From Leisingera daeponensis DSM 23529 (lineage in GTDB: Bacteria > Pseudomonadota > Alphaproteobacteria > Rhodobacterales > Rhodobacteraceae): a stretch of 64,000 nt of DNA. The stretch covers positions 225-64,224 of the forward strand of contig NZ_KI421500.1 in the NCBI RefSeq assembly GCF_000473145.1, written 5' to 3'. A program made the position numbers and the translations under genes. Shown here one piece after another: positions 33,469 to 42,343 of the stretch. The number at the start of each line of letters is the position of its first letter. The first letter of the stretch is position 1. The notes beneath the pieces are model-generated. The model saw only the letters and a list, made by a program, of their open reading frames with translations. It ran no database searches and was not told the origin of the DNA.

Positions 33469-34265
33469 TACACCCTCCCCATCGCGAAACCCTTCGCGAT
33501 GTAGTTGCGGACAAACCAGATCACGATGGCTCCCGGAATGATTGTCAAAGTGCCGGCCGCGGCCAGCAGCCCCAGCTCATAGCCCGCGGAAGATGCGGTC
33601 TTGGTCATGGTGGCGGCAATCGGCTTGGCGGCGACCGCGGTCAGTGTCTTCGCGAGCAGCAGTTCCACCCAGGAGAACATGAAGCAGAAGAAGGCCGCCA
33701 CACCCACGCCCGCCTTGATCGAGGGGATGAAGATCGTCGCAAAGAAGCGCGGGAAGGAATAGCCGTCGACAAAGGCGGTCTCATCCAGCTCCTTCGGCAC
33801 GCCGCCCATGAAGCCTTCGAGAATCCAGACAGCCAGCGGGATATTGAACAGGCAGTGCGCCAGCGCCACCGCGAGATGGGTGTCGAACAGCTCCACCGCG
33901 GAGTAAAGCTGGAAGAACGGCAGCGCAAACACCGCAGCCGGCGCCATCCGGTTGGTGAGCAGCCAGAAGAACAGCTGCTTGTCGCCCAGGAACCGGTAGC
34001 GGCTGAAGGCATAGGCCGCCGGCAGCGCCACCGCGATGGAGATCACCGTGTTGATCGACACGTAGAGGATCGAGTTGATGTAGCCCCAGTACCAGCTGGG
34101 ATCGGTGAAGATCGTCTTGTAGTTGTCCAGCGTGAAGGTCTGCGGGAACAGCGAGAAGCCCGACAGGATTTCATTGGTCGTCTTAAAGCTCATCGCCACC
34201 AGCCAGTAGATCGGCAGCATGAGAAACAGGATATAGACGATGGGGACGATGGATCGTTTTTGCAT
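33468..34265 (-). CDS. glpQ: Glycerol ABC transporter permease
   Basis: 265 aa with six membrane helices. It carries the MalG-type EAA loop DETAFVDGYSFPRFF and the typical start SIVPIVYILFLMLPIYWLV. It pairs with the upstream permease to form the channel. 13 bp separate it from that gene. The assignment to glycerol rests on the whole operon (two ATPases, large binding protein, DUF2160). Confidence 0.85.
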   Translation of the reverse strand: MQKRSIVPIVYILFLMLPIYWLVAMSFKTTNEILSGFSLFPQTFTLDNYKTIFTDPSWYWGYINSILYVSINTVISIAVALPAAYAFSRYRFLGDKQLFFWLLTNRMAPAAVFALPFFQLYSAVELFDTHLAVALAHCLFNIPLAVWILEGFMGGVPKELDETAFVDGYSFPRFFATIFIPSIKAGVGVAAFFCFMFSWVELLLAKTLTAVAAKPIAATMTKTASSAGYELGLLAAAGTLTIIPGAIVIWFVRNYIAKGFAMGRV

Positions 34266-34278
34266 CGGTCTCCCTCCC

Positions 34279-35142
34279 TTAGTTCAGGTCGTCTTTGGTC
34301 ATCAGCGTGTAGAACAGCCAGCTGACCAACAGAGTGATTGCGAAATAGATGAGCGACATGGCAGCTGCCGGGCCGAGGTCGAACTGGCCAAGCGCGATTT
34401 TCACCAGGTCGATCGACAACAGCGTGGTGGAGTTGCCGGGACCGCCGCCGGTCAGAACAAACGGCTCGGTGTAGATGTTGAAACTGTCCATGAAGCGCAG
34501 CAGGATTGCGATGGTCAGCACCGTCTTCATCTTGGGGAGCTGGATGAACCGGAACACCGCCCAGTTGGTGGCACCGTCGATCTTGGCCGCCTGGTAATAG
34601 GCGTCGGGGATCGACACGAGGCCCGCATAGGACAGCAGCACGACAAGCGAAGTCCAGTGCCAGACGTCCATGGTCACGATGGTCACCCAGGCCGCAATGG
34701 GATCCTGTGTCATGTCATAGTTGATGCCCAGCACGTGGTTCAGGAAATATCCCAAGAGGCCGATGTCGGGCAGGGTGAAGATGTTCCACATCGCGCCGAC
34801 CACGTTCCACGGGATCAGCATCGGCAGCGCCATCAGCACCAGGCAGACCGGCACCCAGAAGCCCTTGCGCGGCATCGACAGCGCAATGGCGATGCCCAGC
34901 GGCACCTCGATGATCAGGATCAGGAAGGTGAACAGAAACTGGCGGCCAAGCGCCGCGTGGAACCGGTCAGAGCGCAGGATCTGCTGGAACCAGTCCAGCC
35001 CCTGCCAGAAGAACACGTTGTCGCCAAAGGTTTCCTGCACCGAGTAATTGACCACCGTCATCATCGGAATGAGCGCGTTGAAGGCGACCAGCGCCAGCAC
35101 CGGCAGGACAAAGAACCAGGCTTTCTGGTTTTCGGTTTTCAT
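34279..35142 (-). CDS. glpP: Glycerol ABC transporter permease
   Basis: 287 aa from the ATG at 35142, whose A is shared with the ATPase stop (TGATG). Six membrane helices, a MalF-type EAA loop (YYQAAKIDGATNWAVF) and the family end LVSWLFYTLMTKDDLN. The longer frame to 35301 runs inside the ATPase gene and is not the start. Confidence 0.85.
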   Translation of the reverse strand: MKTENQKAWFFVLPVLALVAFNALIPMMTVVNYSVQETFGDNVFFWQGLDWFQQILRSDRFHAALGRQFLFTFLILIIEVPLGIAIALSMPRKGFWVPVCLVLMALPMLIPWNVVGAMWNIFTLPDIGLLGYFLNHVLGINYDMTQDPIAAWVTIVTMDVWHWTSLVVLLSYAGLVSIPDAYYQAAKIDGATNWAVFRFIQLPKMKTVLTIAILLRFMDSFNIYTEPFVLTGGGPGNSTTLLSIDLVKIALGQFDLGPAAAMSLIYFAITLLVSWLFYTLMTKDDLN

Positions 35143-36236
35143 CAGGCCGCTCCTTGTTCGTCTGCAGCGGGGGAGGTGGCAAGCCAGCCATCCACGTAAA
35201 GCCGGGTCATGTCCTGGCGGAAGGCGAGGTGCACGGCACTGCCTTTTTCCGGGGCGGCGCCGTCGGTGATGGCGTTGATACGGTGGCCGCCGGCCTCGCA
35301 TTCCACCACCGTGTGGCGGCCAATGTCAGAGACCTTGGTGACCGTGGCAGGCAGACCGTGGCCTGCGAGCGAGACGAACTCCGGGCGGATGCCGATTTCG
35401 GTCCGGCCATTTGCGGCACCCTGAACAGGACCTTCCAGCGCAATCTGCTGCCCGGCAAACAGGGCGGCACCGCTCTGCACCGCGCAGGGCAGGATATTCA
35501 TCCCCGGCGAGCCGATGAAGTGGCCGACAAAGGTGTGCGCGGGGCGTTCGAACAGCTCCACCGGCGTGCCGATCTGCACCACCTCGCCCAGCTGCATCAC
35601 CACCACCTGGTCGGCAAAGGTCAGCGCTTCGGTCTGGTCGTGGGTGACGTAGATCATCGTCGCCTTCACCCGCTGGTGCAGCTCCTTCAGCTTGGAGCGC
35701 AGCTTCCACTTCAGGTGCGGGTCGATCACGGTGAGCGGTTCGTCGAACATCACCACGTTCACATCCTCGCGCACCAGCCCGCGGCCCATCGATATCTTCT
35801 GTTTATTGTCAGGTGACAGTCCTGCCGCCTTCTGATCCAGCATCCCGGTCACTTCGAGCATTTCGGCAATCGCCATCACCCGCTTGTGCACCGTGGCTTC
35901 GTCCCGGTCGCGGTTGCGCAGCGGGAAGGCCAGGTTGTCGTAAACCGTCATGGTGTCGTAGATCACCGGGAACTGGAACACCTGCGCGATGTTGCGCTGA
36001 TCCGGGGGCAGGGCTGTGACGTCCTTGCCGTCGAACAGGATCTGGCCTTCGGACGGGACCAGCAGCCCCGAGATGATGTTGAGAAGGGTGGATTTGCCGC
36101 AGCCCGAGGGGCCGAGCAGCGCATAGGCGCCGCCGTCGGTCCAGTCGAGGTCGATTTCCTTCAGCGCGTAGTCCGAGTCGGACTTCGGCGTCGAAAGATA
36201 GCTGTGGCGCAGTTTTGAGAGAGTTATTTTTGCCAT
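35142..36236 (-). CDS. glpT: Glycerol ABC transporter ATP-binding protein
   Basis: 364 aa from the ATG at 36236 (GAGGC upstream, 7 bp after the previous stop). Walker A is GPSGCGKST. The signature region reads GLSPDNKQKISMGRGL rather than the usual LSGGQ, followed by NVVMFDEPL (Walker B) and a THDQTEA switch. A C-terminal TOBE-like regulatory domain follows. With its partner it forms a heterodimeric ATPase pair; the altered signature is common in this member of the glycerol-type pair. Confidence 0.85.
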   Translation of the reverse strand: MAKITLSKLRHSYLSTPKSDSDYALKEIDLDWTDGGAYALLGPSGCGKSTLLNIISGLLVPSEGQILFDGKDVTALPPDQRNIAQVFQFPVIYDTMTVYDNLAFPLRNRDRDEATVHKRVMAIAEMLEVTGMLDQKAAGLSPDNKQKISMGRGLVREDVNVVMFDEPLTVIDPHLKWKLRSKLKELHQRVKATMIYVTHDQTEALTFADQVVVMQLGEVVQIGTPVELFERPAHTFVGHFIGSPGMNILPCAVQSGAALFAGQQIALEGPVQGAANGRTEIGIRPEFVSLAGHGLPATVTKVSDIGRHTVVECEAGGHRINAITDGAAPEKGSAVHLAFRQDMTRLYVDGWLATSPAADEQGAA

Positions 36237-36243
36237 TGATGCC

Positions 36244-37308
36244 TCACGCCGCGCGGCTGCCGTCGGGGGCAAAGAAATATGCCTGCGCAGGGTCCATGTA
36301 GAAGTCGTGCAGCTCACCCACCTGATAGGGGTGGACGCCGTGGGCGAGGGACACCCAGCTGCCGGAGCCCATGTCGAAATGGGCAGAGCTTTCGGAGCCG
36401 GAAAGCTCGGTCACTTGCACCTGGCCTGACAGCTGCACATGGGCGCCGTTCTTTGCCACGGGCAGCACGTGGTGCGGGCGGATGGCGATGGTGTAGGTGC
36501 CATCGGCCAGACCGGCGGCCGCGCCGCTCAGTTCCCAGGTGACGCCGGCGCCCAGCCGGGCCGTGCTGCCCTGCTTGGTGATCTCGGCGGTGTTGATCGG
36601 CGGATCGGAGAACACCCGCGCCGCATCGACGTTGCCCGGGTTGCGGTAGATCTCGGCGGTGGGGCCGAACTGAGTGACCCGTCCGTCGCGCATCAGTGCG
36701 GTCTTGCCGCCCAGCAGCAGCGCCTCTTCGGGTTCGGAGGTCGCATAGACCACCACCGCGCCGCGGCCTGCAAACAGTTCAGGCAGCTGGTCGCGCAGCT
36801 CTTCCCGCAGCTTGTAATCGAGGTTGGCCAGCGGCTCATCCAGGAACACCGCGCGGCTTTCCTTGGCAATCGCGCGGGCCAGGGCGCAGCGCTGCTGCTG
36901 GCCGCCGGACAGCTCATGCGGGCGGCGGTGCAGCATCGGTTTCAGCTGCAGGATCGCAGCGGCCTCTTCCACGCGGCCTTCGATCTCCGATTTCGCCATT
37001 CCGGCCACTTTCAGCGGCGAGGCGATGTTTTCGAAAACCGTCATATGCGGGTAGTTGATGAAGAACTGATGCACCAGGCTGATGTTGCGCTTCTGGGTGC
37101 TGAGACGGCTGACATCCTCGCCATCCATCAGCACCTGGCCGCTGGCCATCGGGTCGAGGCCCGCCATCAGTTTAATGAGTGAGGTCTTTCCGGAGCCGGT
37201 GGCGCCGAGGAGGACGTTGAAGTGACCGGGCTCCAGCAGCAGGGATGTTTCCTTGATGTGCTGAATGGCGCCGACGCGCTTGGTCACACCCTTAAGTTCG
37301 AGTGCCAT
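36244..37308 (-). CDS. glpS: Glycerol ABC transporter ATP-binding protein
   Basis: 354 aa. Walker A is GATGSGKTSL, signature LSGGQQQRCALARA, Walker B AVFLDEPLANLD, and the switch position reads YATSEPEEAL, so the usual switch His is Ser. The C-terminal TOBE region ends in DPAQAYFFAPDGS. The normal signature here and the altered one in the next gene, plus the missing switch His, suggest complementary composite ATP sites. It follows the binding protein gene after a 156-bp gap with a stem-loop. Confidence 0.85.
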   Translation of the reverse strand: MALELKGVTKRVGAIQHIKETSLLLEPGHFNVLLGATGSGKTSLIKLMAGLDPMASGQVLMDGEDVSRLSTQKRNISLVHQFFINYPHMTVFENIASPLKVAGMAKSEIEGRVEEAAAILQLKPMLHRRPHELSGGQQQRCALARAIAKESRAVFLDEPLANLDYKLREELRDQLPELFAGRGAVVVYATSEPEEALLLGGKTALMRDGRVTQFGPTAEIYRNPGNVDAARVFSDPPINTAEITKQGSTARLGAGVTWELSGAAAGLADGTYTIAIRPHHVLPVAKNGAHVQLSGQVQVTELSGSESSAHFDMGSGSWVSLAHGVHPYQVGELHDFYMDPAQAYFFAPDGSRAA

Positions 37309-37378
37309 CTTGCTTTGACTTTCCGGCAGGCGGCCAGTTTGCGCGCGGGGGCAGGGCGCGCGGTATCTTGGGGAAGAA

Positions 37379-37411
37379 GGCCCCGGAAGACAGGAAAGGG
37401 TCTCCGGGGCC
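37379..37411 (-). repeat. Stem-loop between the binding-protein gene and the rest of the operon
   Basis: GGCCCCGGA (37379-37387) pairs perfectly with TCCGGGGCC (37403-37411). Hairpins at this position commonly protect binding-protein mRNA or partly terminate transcription, giving more binding protein than transporter; here that is inference. Confidence 0.6.
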
Positions 37412-37464
37412 TGATGCAGCCCGGCCAGATGATGGGGATCGCTGGCCGGACCGGGAGGAGGGGC

Positions 37465-39198
37465 TTAGTTGGTTGCCCAGCGGGCCACCAGCTCGTCATA
37501 GTTGACGGTCTGGCCCTGCGGCTTCTCGTTCTCCAGCTTCGGCTTGGCGCCGCCGTTGGCGTGCCACCACTCCGCGTCCTTCTCTTCGTTCAGGCGCGGG
37601 CCGCAGCCGCCGTAGACATTCGCCTGTTCGTCTGCGCGCTGCATACGGCCCATGGTGATGTCCATTTCCTCGGCGAGACGGTCCATGGCTTCCTGCGGCG
37701 TGAAGGCGCCGGAGTTCACGTCACCGATCTGCTGCCACCAGATCTGGGCCAGCTTCGGGTAATCCGGAACGTTGATGCCGGTCGGCGACCATGCCACGCG
37801 GTCAGGCGAGCGGTAGAACTCGACCAGGCCGCCCAGTTTCGGCGCGCGCTCGGTGAAGCTTTCGTGGTTCACGGAAGAGTCGCGGATGAAGGTCAGGCCC
37901 ACGTGCGATTTCTTCACGTCCACGGTCTTGGACACCACGAACTGGGCATAGAGCCAGGCAGCCTGGGCACGGTCCAGCGGAGTGGACTTGAGGAAGGTCC
38001 AGGAACCCACGTCCTGGTAGCCGACCTTCTGGCCTTCTTCCCAGTAGGGGCCGTGCGGGCTGGGCGCCATCCGCCACAGCGGGTTGCCGTCGCCGTCAAC
38101 AGTGTTGTTGCCTTCGGACTGCGGCTTCACCATGTCGGCGGTGAAGGCGGTGTACCAGAAGATCTGCTGCGCCACGTTGCCTTGCGCCAGTGCCGGCAGC
38201 GACTGGTAGAAGTCATAGGACGCTGCACCCGGAGGCGCGTATTTGCGCAGCCATTCGTCCCACTTGCGGATCGCATAGACCGCCGCCGGGCCGTTTGCCG
38301 CGCCGCCGCGGGTCACGCTGGCACCGGCCGGGTTGCAGGAGCCTTCTTCCATACGGATGCCCCATTCGTCGATCGGCACGCCGTTCGGCTCACCCTTGGA
38401 GCCTGCACCGGCCATCGACAGCCAGGCGTCAGTCATCCGCCAGCCGAGGTCCGGCGCGCGCTTGCCATAATCCATGTGGCCATAGATCGCGGTGCCGTCG
38501 ATTTCCTTGACTTGCTCGCTGAAGAATTCGGCGATGTCCTCATACGCGGACCAGTTGACCGGGACGCCCAGGTCATAGCCGTACTTTTCCTTGAACGCGG
38601 CCTGCAGGTCTTCGCGGTCGAACCAGTCCTTGCGGAACCAGTAAAGGTTCGCGAACTGCTGGTCGGGCAGCTGGTACAGGTCGCCGTCCGGGCCGGTGGT
38701 GAACTGGGTGCCCATGAAGTCATCCAGGTCGAGGCCGGGGTTGGTCACGTCCTTGAAGTCGCCTGCCATCATGTCGGTCAGGTTGTAGGCGAGCTGCAGG
38801 CGCGAGTGGGTGCCGATCAGGTCGGAGTCGTTGACGTAGGCGTCATAGAGATTCCGCTTGGTCTGCATCTGGGTCTGCACGGCCTGAACGACCTCGCCTT
38901 CGCCCAGGATCTGGTGGTTCACCTTGATGCCAGTGATTTCCTCGAACGCCTTGGTAAGCACCTCGGATTCGTAGGAGTGCGTCGGGATGCCTTCCGACAG
39001 CACGTTGATCTCCATGCCCTTGAACGGCTCAGCAGCCTGGATGAACCACTGCAATTCCGACAGCTGTTCATCCTTGGTCAGCACCGAAGGCTGAAATTCC
39101 TCATCAATCCATTTTTTGGCCGCCATTTCATCGGCATAGCCAATTGATCCCGCAACCATCGCGCAAACGGCGGCTGCGGACAAAAGATACTTCCGCAT
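37465..39198 (-). CDS. glpV: Glycerol ABC transporter periplasmic binding protein
   Basis: 577 aa with a signal peptide (MRKYLLSAAAVCAMVAGSIGYA). It is longer than ordinary sugar-binding proteins, as expected for this glycerol-type family. Family-like segments include INVLSEGIPTHSYESEVLTKAFEEITG, LYQLPDQQFANLYWFRKDWF and an RMEEGSCNPAGASVTRGGA loop. First gene of the minus-strand operon glpVSTPQU; the 280-bp upstream region is unusually AT-rich and should hold the promoter. No glpD, glpK or glpR lies in the window. Confidence 0.88.
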   Translation of the reverse strand: MRKYLLSAAAVCAMVAGSIGYADEMAAKKWIDEEFQPSVLTKDEQLSELQWFIQAAEPFKGMEINVLSEGIPTHSYESEVLTKAFEEITGIKVNHQILGEGEVVQAVQTQMQTKRNLYDAYVNDSDLIGTHSRLQLAYNLTDMMAGDFKDVTNPGLDLDDFMGTQFTTGPDGDLYQLPDQQFANLYWFRKDWFDREDLQAAFKEKYGYDLGVPVNWSAYEDIAEFFSEQVKEIDGTAIYGHMDYGKRAPDLGWRMTDAWLSMAGAGSKGEPNGVPIDEWGIRMEEGSCNPAGASVTRGGAANGPAAVYAIRKWDEWLRKYAPPGAASYDFYQSLPALAQGNVAQQIFWYTAFTADMVKPQSEGNNTVDGDGNPLWRMAPSPHGPYWEEGQKVGYQDVGSWTFLKSTPLDRAQAAWLYAQFVVSKTVDVKKSHVGLTFIRDSSVNHESFTERAPKLGGLVEFYRSPDRVAWSPTGINVPDYPKLAQIWWQQIGDVNSGAFTPQEAMDRLAEEMDITMGRMQRADEQANVYGGCGPRLNEEKDAEWWHANGGAKPKLENEKPQGQTVNYDELVARWATN

Positions 39199-39477
39199 CT
39201 TTTTCCTCCCTGAAAGTCGCTTATCGCCAGCTGTGCATAGGCTGCATCTGGCTGTATAGAGCTTTCATAGGTTGGAATATGTTGTCAAACTAATTTTTTA
39301 GTATGCTTTAAATAATTGATTTTATTTAGTAAAAACGCGCCGTGCGGCGGCCGTTTTTCACGCGCAGCGGATGCCGCGGCGCAGCATTTCGGGTTGCGGC
39401 GCAACGCAAATTTTTCGCCCTGCCGGCGGTGAAAAAAAGCAGTCGCCGTGCCGGGGCATACCCGCTACAGAGGCGTC
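39199..39477. promoter_or_regulatory. AT-rich divergent promoter region upstream of the glycerol operon
   Basis: From about 39270 to 39335 the sequence is very AT-rich (runs such as CTAATTTTTTAGTATGC) against a GC-rich background. It lies between the divergent binding-protein and methyltransferase genes. I cannot assign exact -35/-10 elements or a repressor site. Confidence 0.45.
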
Positions 39478-40596
39478 ATGACGCAAGACAACACATTCGA
39501 GATTTTCCTGACCGCGCCGCCGGGTCTGGAACAGGCGCTGCTGGCCGAGGCCAAGGAGCTGGGTTTTGCCGCGCCCAAGGCGGTGCCGGGCGGGGTCACG
39601 GTGCAGGGAGACTGGCGCGAGGTCTGGCGCGCCAACCTGTCTGTGCGCGGGGCGGCGCGGGTTCTGGCGCGGATCGGCGAATTCCGCGCCTTTCATCTGG
39701 CCCAGCTTGATAAGCGCGCGCGCAAGTTTCCCTGGGGCGATGTGCTGCACCCGGACGTGCCGGTGAAGGTCGAGGTCGCCACCAACAAGAAGTCCAAGAT
39801 CTACCACGCCGGCGCCGCCGCGCAGCGGGTCGAAAAGGCGATCGCCGAAACCCTCGGCGCCCCCGTCACAAAGGATGCTGCGCTGACGGTCAAGCTGCGG
39901 ATCGAGGACAACCTTTGCGTCTTCAGCGTCGACACTTCGGGCGAGGGGCTGCACAAGCGCGGCCATAAATCCGCCGTCGGCAAGGCGCCTATGCGCGAAA
40001 ACCTCGCCGCCCTGTTCCTGCGCGAATGCGGTTTTGACGGGACAGAGCCGGTGGTGGATCCGATGTGCGGCTCCGGCACCTTCGTGATCGAGGCGGCAGA
40101 GATCGCCAAAAGCCTGCTGCCCGGCCGCAGCCGCAGCTTTGCCTTTGAACAGCTTGCCACATTTGACGCGGACGCTTGGGCAGACCTCAAGCAGCAGGGC
40201 GAAACACGCAAAACGGATCTGCTGTTCCACGGCTCCGACCGCAATGCAGGCGCTGTGGAGATGTCCGCTGCCAATGCGGAGCGTGCCGGGGTGGCGGACT
40301 GCACCCGTTTCGCTCAGGCGGCGGTCAGCGATCTGCAGCGCCCGGACGGCCCGCCGGGCCTGGTCATCGTCAATCCGCCCTACGGTGCCCGGATCGGCAA
40401 CAAGAAACTGCTCTTTGCCCTTTACGGCGCCTTGGGGCAGGTGCTGAAAGAGCGGTTCTCCGGCTGGCGCGTGGGGATCGTCACCTCGGAAACCGCGCTG
40501 GCCAAGGCGACCAGCCTGCCGTTCCTGCCGCTTGGCGCACCGGTCGCCCATGGCGGCCTGAAAATCCGCCTGTTCAAGACCGGTCCGCTGCCCTGA
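39478..40596 (+). CDS. THUMP-domain class I RNA methyltransferase (RlmL N-half / Trm14 type)
   Basis: 372 aa from the ATG at 39478. An N-terminal THUMP-like RNA-binding region begins EIFLTAPPGLEQAL. A conserved TSGEGLHKRGHK linker leads to a Rossmann methyltransferase with VVDPMCGSGTFVIEAA (SAM site) and VIVNPPYGARIG (NPPY catalytic motif). This is the arrangement of enzymes making N2-methylguanosine in 23S rRNA or tRNA. It is monocistronic, with two stem-loops over and after its stop codon. Confidence 0.88.
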   Translation: MTQDNTFEIFLTAPPGLEQALLAEAKELGFAAPKAVPGGVTVQGDWREVWRANLSVRGAARVLARIGEFRAFHLAQLDKRARKFPWGDVLHPDVPVKVEVATNKKSKIYHAGAAAQRVEKAIAETLGAPVTKDAALTVKLRIEDNLCVFSVDTSGEGLHKRGHKSAVGKAPMRENLAALFLRECGFDGTEPVVDPMCGSGTFVIEAAEIAKSLLPGRSRSFAFEQLATFDADAWADLKQQGETRKTDLLFHGSDRNAGAVEMSAANAERAGVADCTRFAQAAVSDLQRPDGPPGLVIVNPPYGARIGNKKLLFALYGALGQVLKERFSGWRVGIVTSETALAKATSLPFLPLGAPVAHGGLKIRLFKTGPLP

Positions 40597-40636
40597 GCGG
40601 ACCGGGACAGGCAAGAGGGCGCCCTCAGGCGCCCTC
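40581..40636 (+). terminator. Two consecutive stem-loops at the methyltransferase stop
   Basis: CGGTCCGCT (40581-40589) pairs with AGCGGACCG (40596-40604) across the stop codon. GAGGGCGCC (40615-40623) pairs with GGCGCCCTC (40628-40636). There is no T run, so termination is probable but not certain. The second may also serve the minus-strand remnant at 40664-40962. Confidence 0.55.
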
Positions 40637-40663
40637 CCGGCTGTTTGGCCTGAGGGGACAGGC

Positions 40664-40962
40664 TCAGCCGAATTCGTGCATGTCGCCGGTGCCGCTGCCG
40701 GGCACAGTGCCGCCATCACCACCGGTCCCCTTGGTTCCGCCAGACCCCTTGGTGCCGCCGGAGCCGTCTTCTTTCTCTCTGCCGTCACGCCAAGCCTCGT
40801 AGCCCTTGCCTTTCCAGCCAAAGCGGTCTGACAGGTGGCTGCCGGACCAGCGGTTAAAAGCCCGCCTTGCACGCCGCCGTTATTATAGCTGTTGCCGCTG
40901 CAAGCCTGCTCGCCGCCCCAGCCCCACGAAAAATCTCCCCGGCCCGTCTCTATCCCAGGCAA
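40664..40962 (-). pseudogene. Small Gly/Thr-rich protein gene with an apparent frameshift
   Basis: The N-terminal part (from MPGIETGRGDFSWGWGGEQ to about NNGGVQGG) is in one frame. A convincing continuation lies in another: RAFNRWSGSHLSDRFGWKGK, YEAWRDGREKEDGSGGTKG, a GTK/GGT repeat, and DMHEFG before a TGA at 40664. The second frame is closed upstream by TAA and has no start codon, so a frameshift near 40850-40860 is needed. It is either a decayed gene or a sequencing slip. The family is unknown to me. Confidence 0.4.
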
Positions 40963-41192
40963 CCCCTTGAATCCCGATTGCGGAGTGGCCGGCAGCCGTG
41001 CCGCACCGGCGCCTATATTGCCGCCCTATCCCGGCTCACGGCCCCCTCAGCCGCAACTTCGGGACCGCAGAACTCGCCTTTACGGCAATGTCCGCGGGCC
41101 GACGAATTCTCGCTTCTGTGACGTGCCGTCCGGGGTTCCGGCGAGGAGATCCGGGCGGCTATCCTGCTGCTGGTCACACCGGGGGAGAAGAC

Positions 41193-41993
41193 ATGCAGCA
41201 GGCCGAAGATTTCCGCGCCGAAAGCCGCGCCTTGGCGGCCATTCTGGCAGATCTGCCAGAGGCGGCGTTCCATAAAGCGACCCAGTTCAAGGACTGGACC
41301 ATCGACCATGTTCTGGGGCACCTGCACCTGTTCAACGCCGCGGCGGAAGCATCGCTGCAGGGGGAAGACGCGTTTGCCGCCTTCATCGCGCCGGTGCTGC
41401 AGGACATGCAGGCGGGCAGGACGATCCTCGAATGCCAGTTCCCCTGGCTCGGCGGCCTCTCGGGCCGCGCGCTGTTTCACGCCTGGCGGGAGGGGGCGGA
41501 GCGCTGCGCCGACGCCTATGCTGCCGCGGACCCCAAAAGGCGGCTCAAGTGGATCGGCCCGGACATGAGCGCGCTGAGCGCCATCACCGCCCGGCAGATG
41601 GAGACCTGGGCGCATGGCCAGGAGGTGTTCGACCTGCTGGGGCTGCAGCGGCAGGACCACGACCGCATCCGCAATATCGCGCATCTGGGGGTGGCCACCT
41701 ATGGCTGGAGCTTCGCCAACCGCGGGCTGCAGGTGCCGGAGCCTGCGCCGTTTGTGCAACTGACGGGGCCGTCGGGGGCGGTTTGGGAGTGGAACGAGCC
41801 GCAAGACGGAAATTCCGTCAAGGGCAGCGCAGTGGAATTCGCGCAAGTGGTCACGCAGGTCCGCAATGCCGGCGACACCAGCCTGCAGGCGGAAGGCGCA
41901 GCAGCGCAGGAGTGGATGCGCATCGCCCAATGCTTTGCCGGCCCGCCGGAAACGCCCCCCGGCAAGGGCAGCCGCTTCATCGCAAAGACCTGA
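41193..41993 (+). CDS. DinB/maleylpyruvate-isomerase-fold protein (TIGR03084-like)
   Basis: 266 aa from the ATG at 41193, with GGGGGAGAAG upstream; the open frame runs further but has no coding character before this point. The four-helix pattern includes KDWTIDHVLGHLHLFN (metal-ligand His) and ITARQMETWAHGQEVFD (second His region). These are features of the metal-binding, mycothiol-dependent-isomerase-like fold. Alphaproteobacteria lack mycothiol, so the thiol partner, if any, is unknown. No operon partners. Confidence 0.75.
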   Translation: MQQAEDFRAESRALAAILADLPEAAFHKATQFKDWTIDHVLGHLHLFNAAAEASLQGEDAFAAFIAPVLQDMQAGRTILECQFPWLGGLSGRALFHAWREGAERCADAYAAADPKRRLKWIGPDMSALSAITARQMETWAHGQEVFDLLGLQRQDHDRIRNIAHLGVATYGWSFANRGLQVPEPAPFVQLTGPSGAVWEWNEPQDGNSVKGSAVEFAQVVTQVRNAGDTSLQAEGAAAQEWMRIAQCFAGPPETPPGKGSRFIAKT

Positions 41994-42117
41994 TGCACAG
42001 GCTTTAGGCACGGGCGTTATGCACAGGTCTTTTCTTCGGGCCTGTTCCGCCTTGTTCCCTGGCTGGCAAAGTCCCGGTTCACGTGAAATGCAGCCTGGCT
42101 GGCGGGCAAGGACAGCG

Positions 42118-42257
42118 AAGCGCTCCCGCCCGGCGTCGGCCGACCTGGCGGACGGCCTGTGCCCGTTGGGCGTAGCGCCGCGCTTTGCGCGGCGCTACGC
42201 CCAAGGCCGCCAAGGGGGCGCGGCGCAGCCGGGGCACCTGCGGGCGCGGGAGCGCTT
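42118..42257. repeat. Structured palindromic repeat element, copy 1
   Basis: Outer arms AAGCGCTCCCGCCCG (42118-42132) and CGGGCGCGGGAGCGCTT (42241-42257) pair with a 2-nt bulge. The core TTGGGCGTAGCGCCGCG (42166-42182) pairs perfectly with 42188-42204 around CTTTG. After the core, GGCCGCCAAGGG and GGCGCAGCC match copy 2 at 51072-51217. It sits between convergent genes in a gap of about 350 bp that otherwise looks empty. A bidirectional terminator or mobile palindromic element is possible. Confidence 0.8.
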
Positions 42258-42343
42258 CGTTATTCCAGGCGCGGGCCTGTGCCGGGCGCCAGACGGGGCG
42301 CCCTCGAAAGCGTCAGTTCCGGACGGCAGACAGCCGCCGCCGC

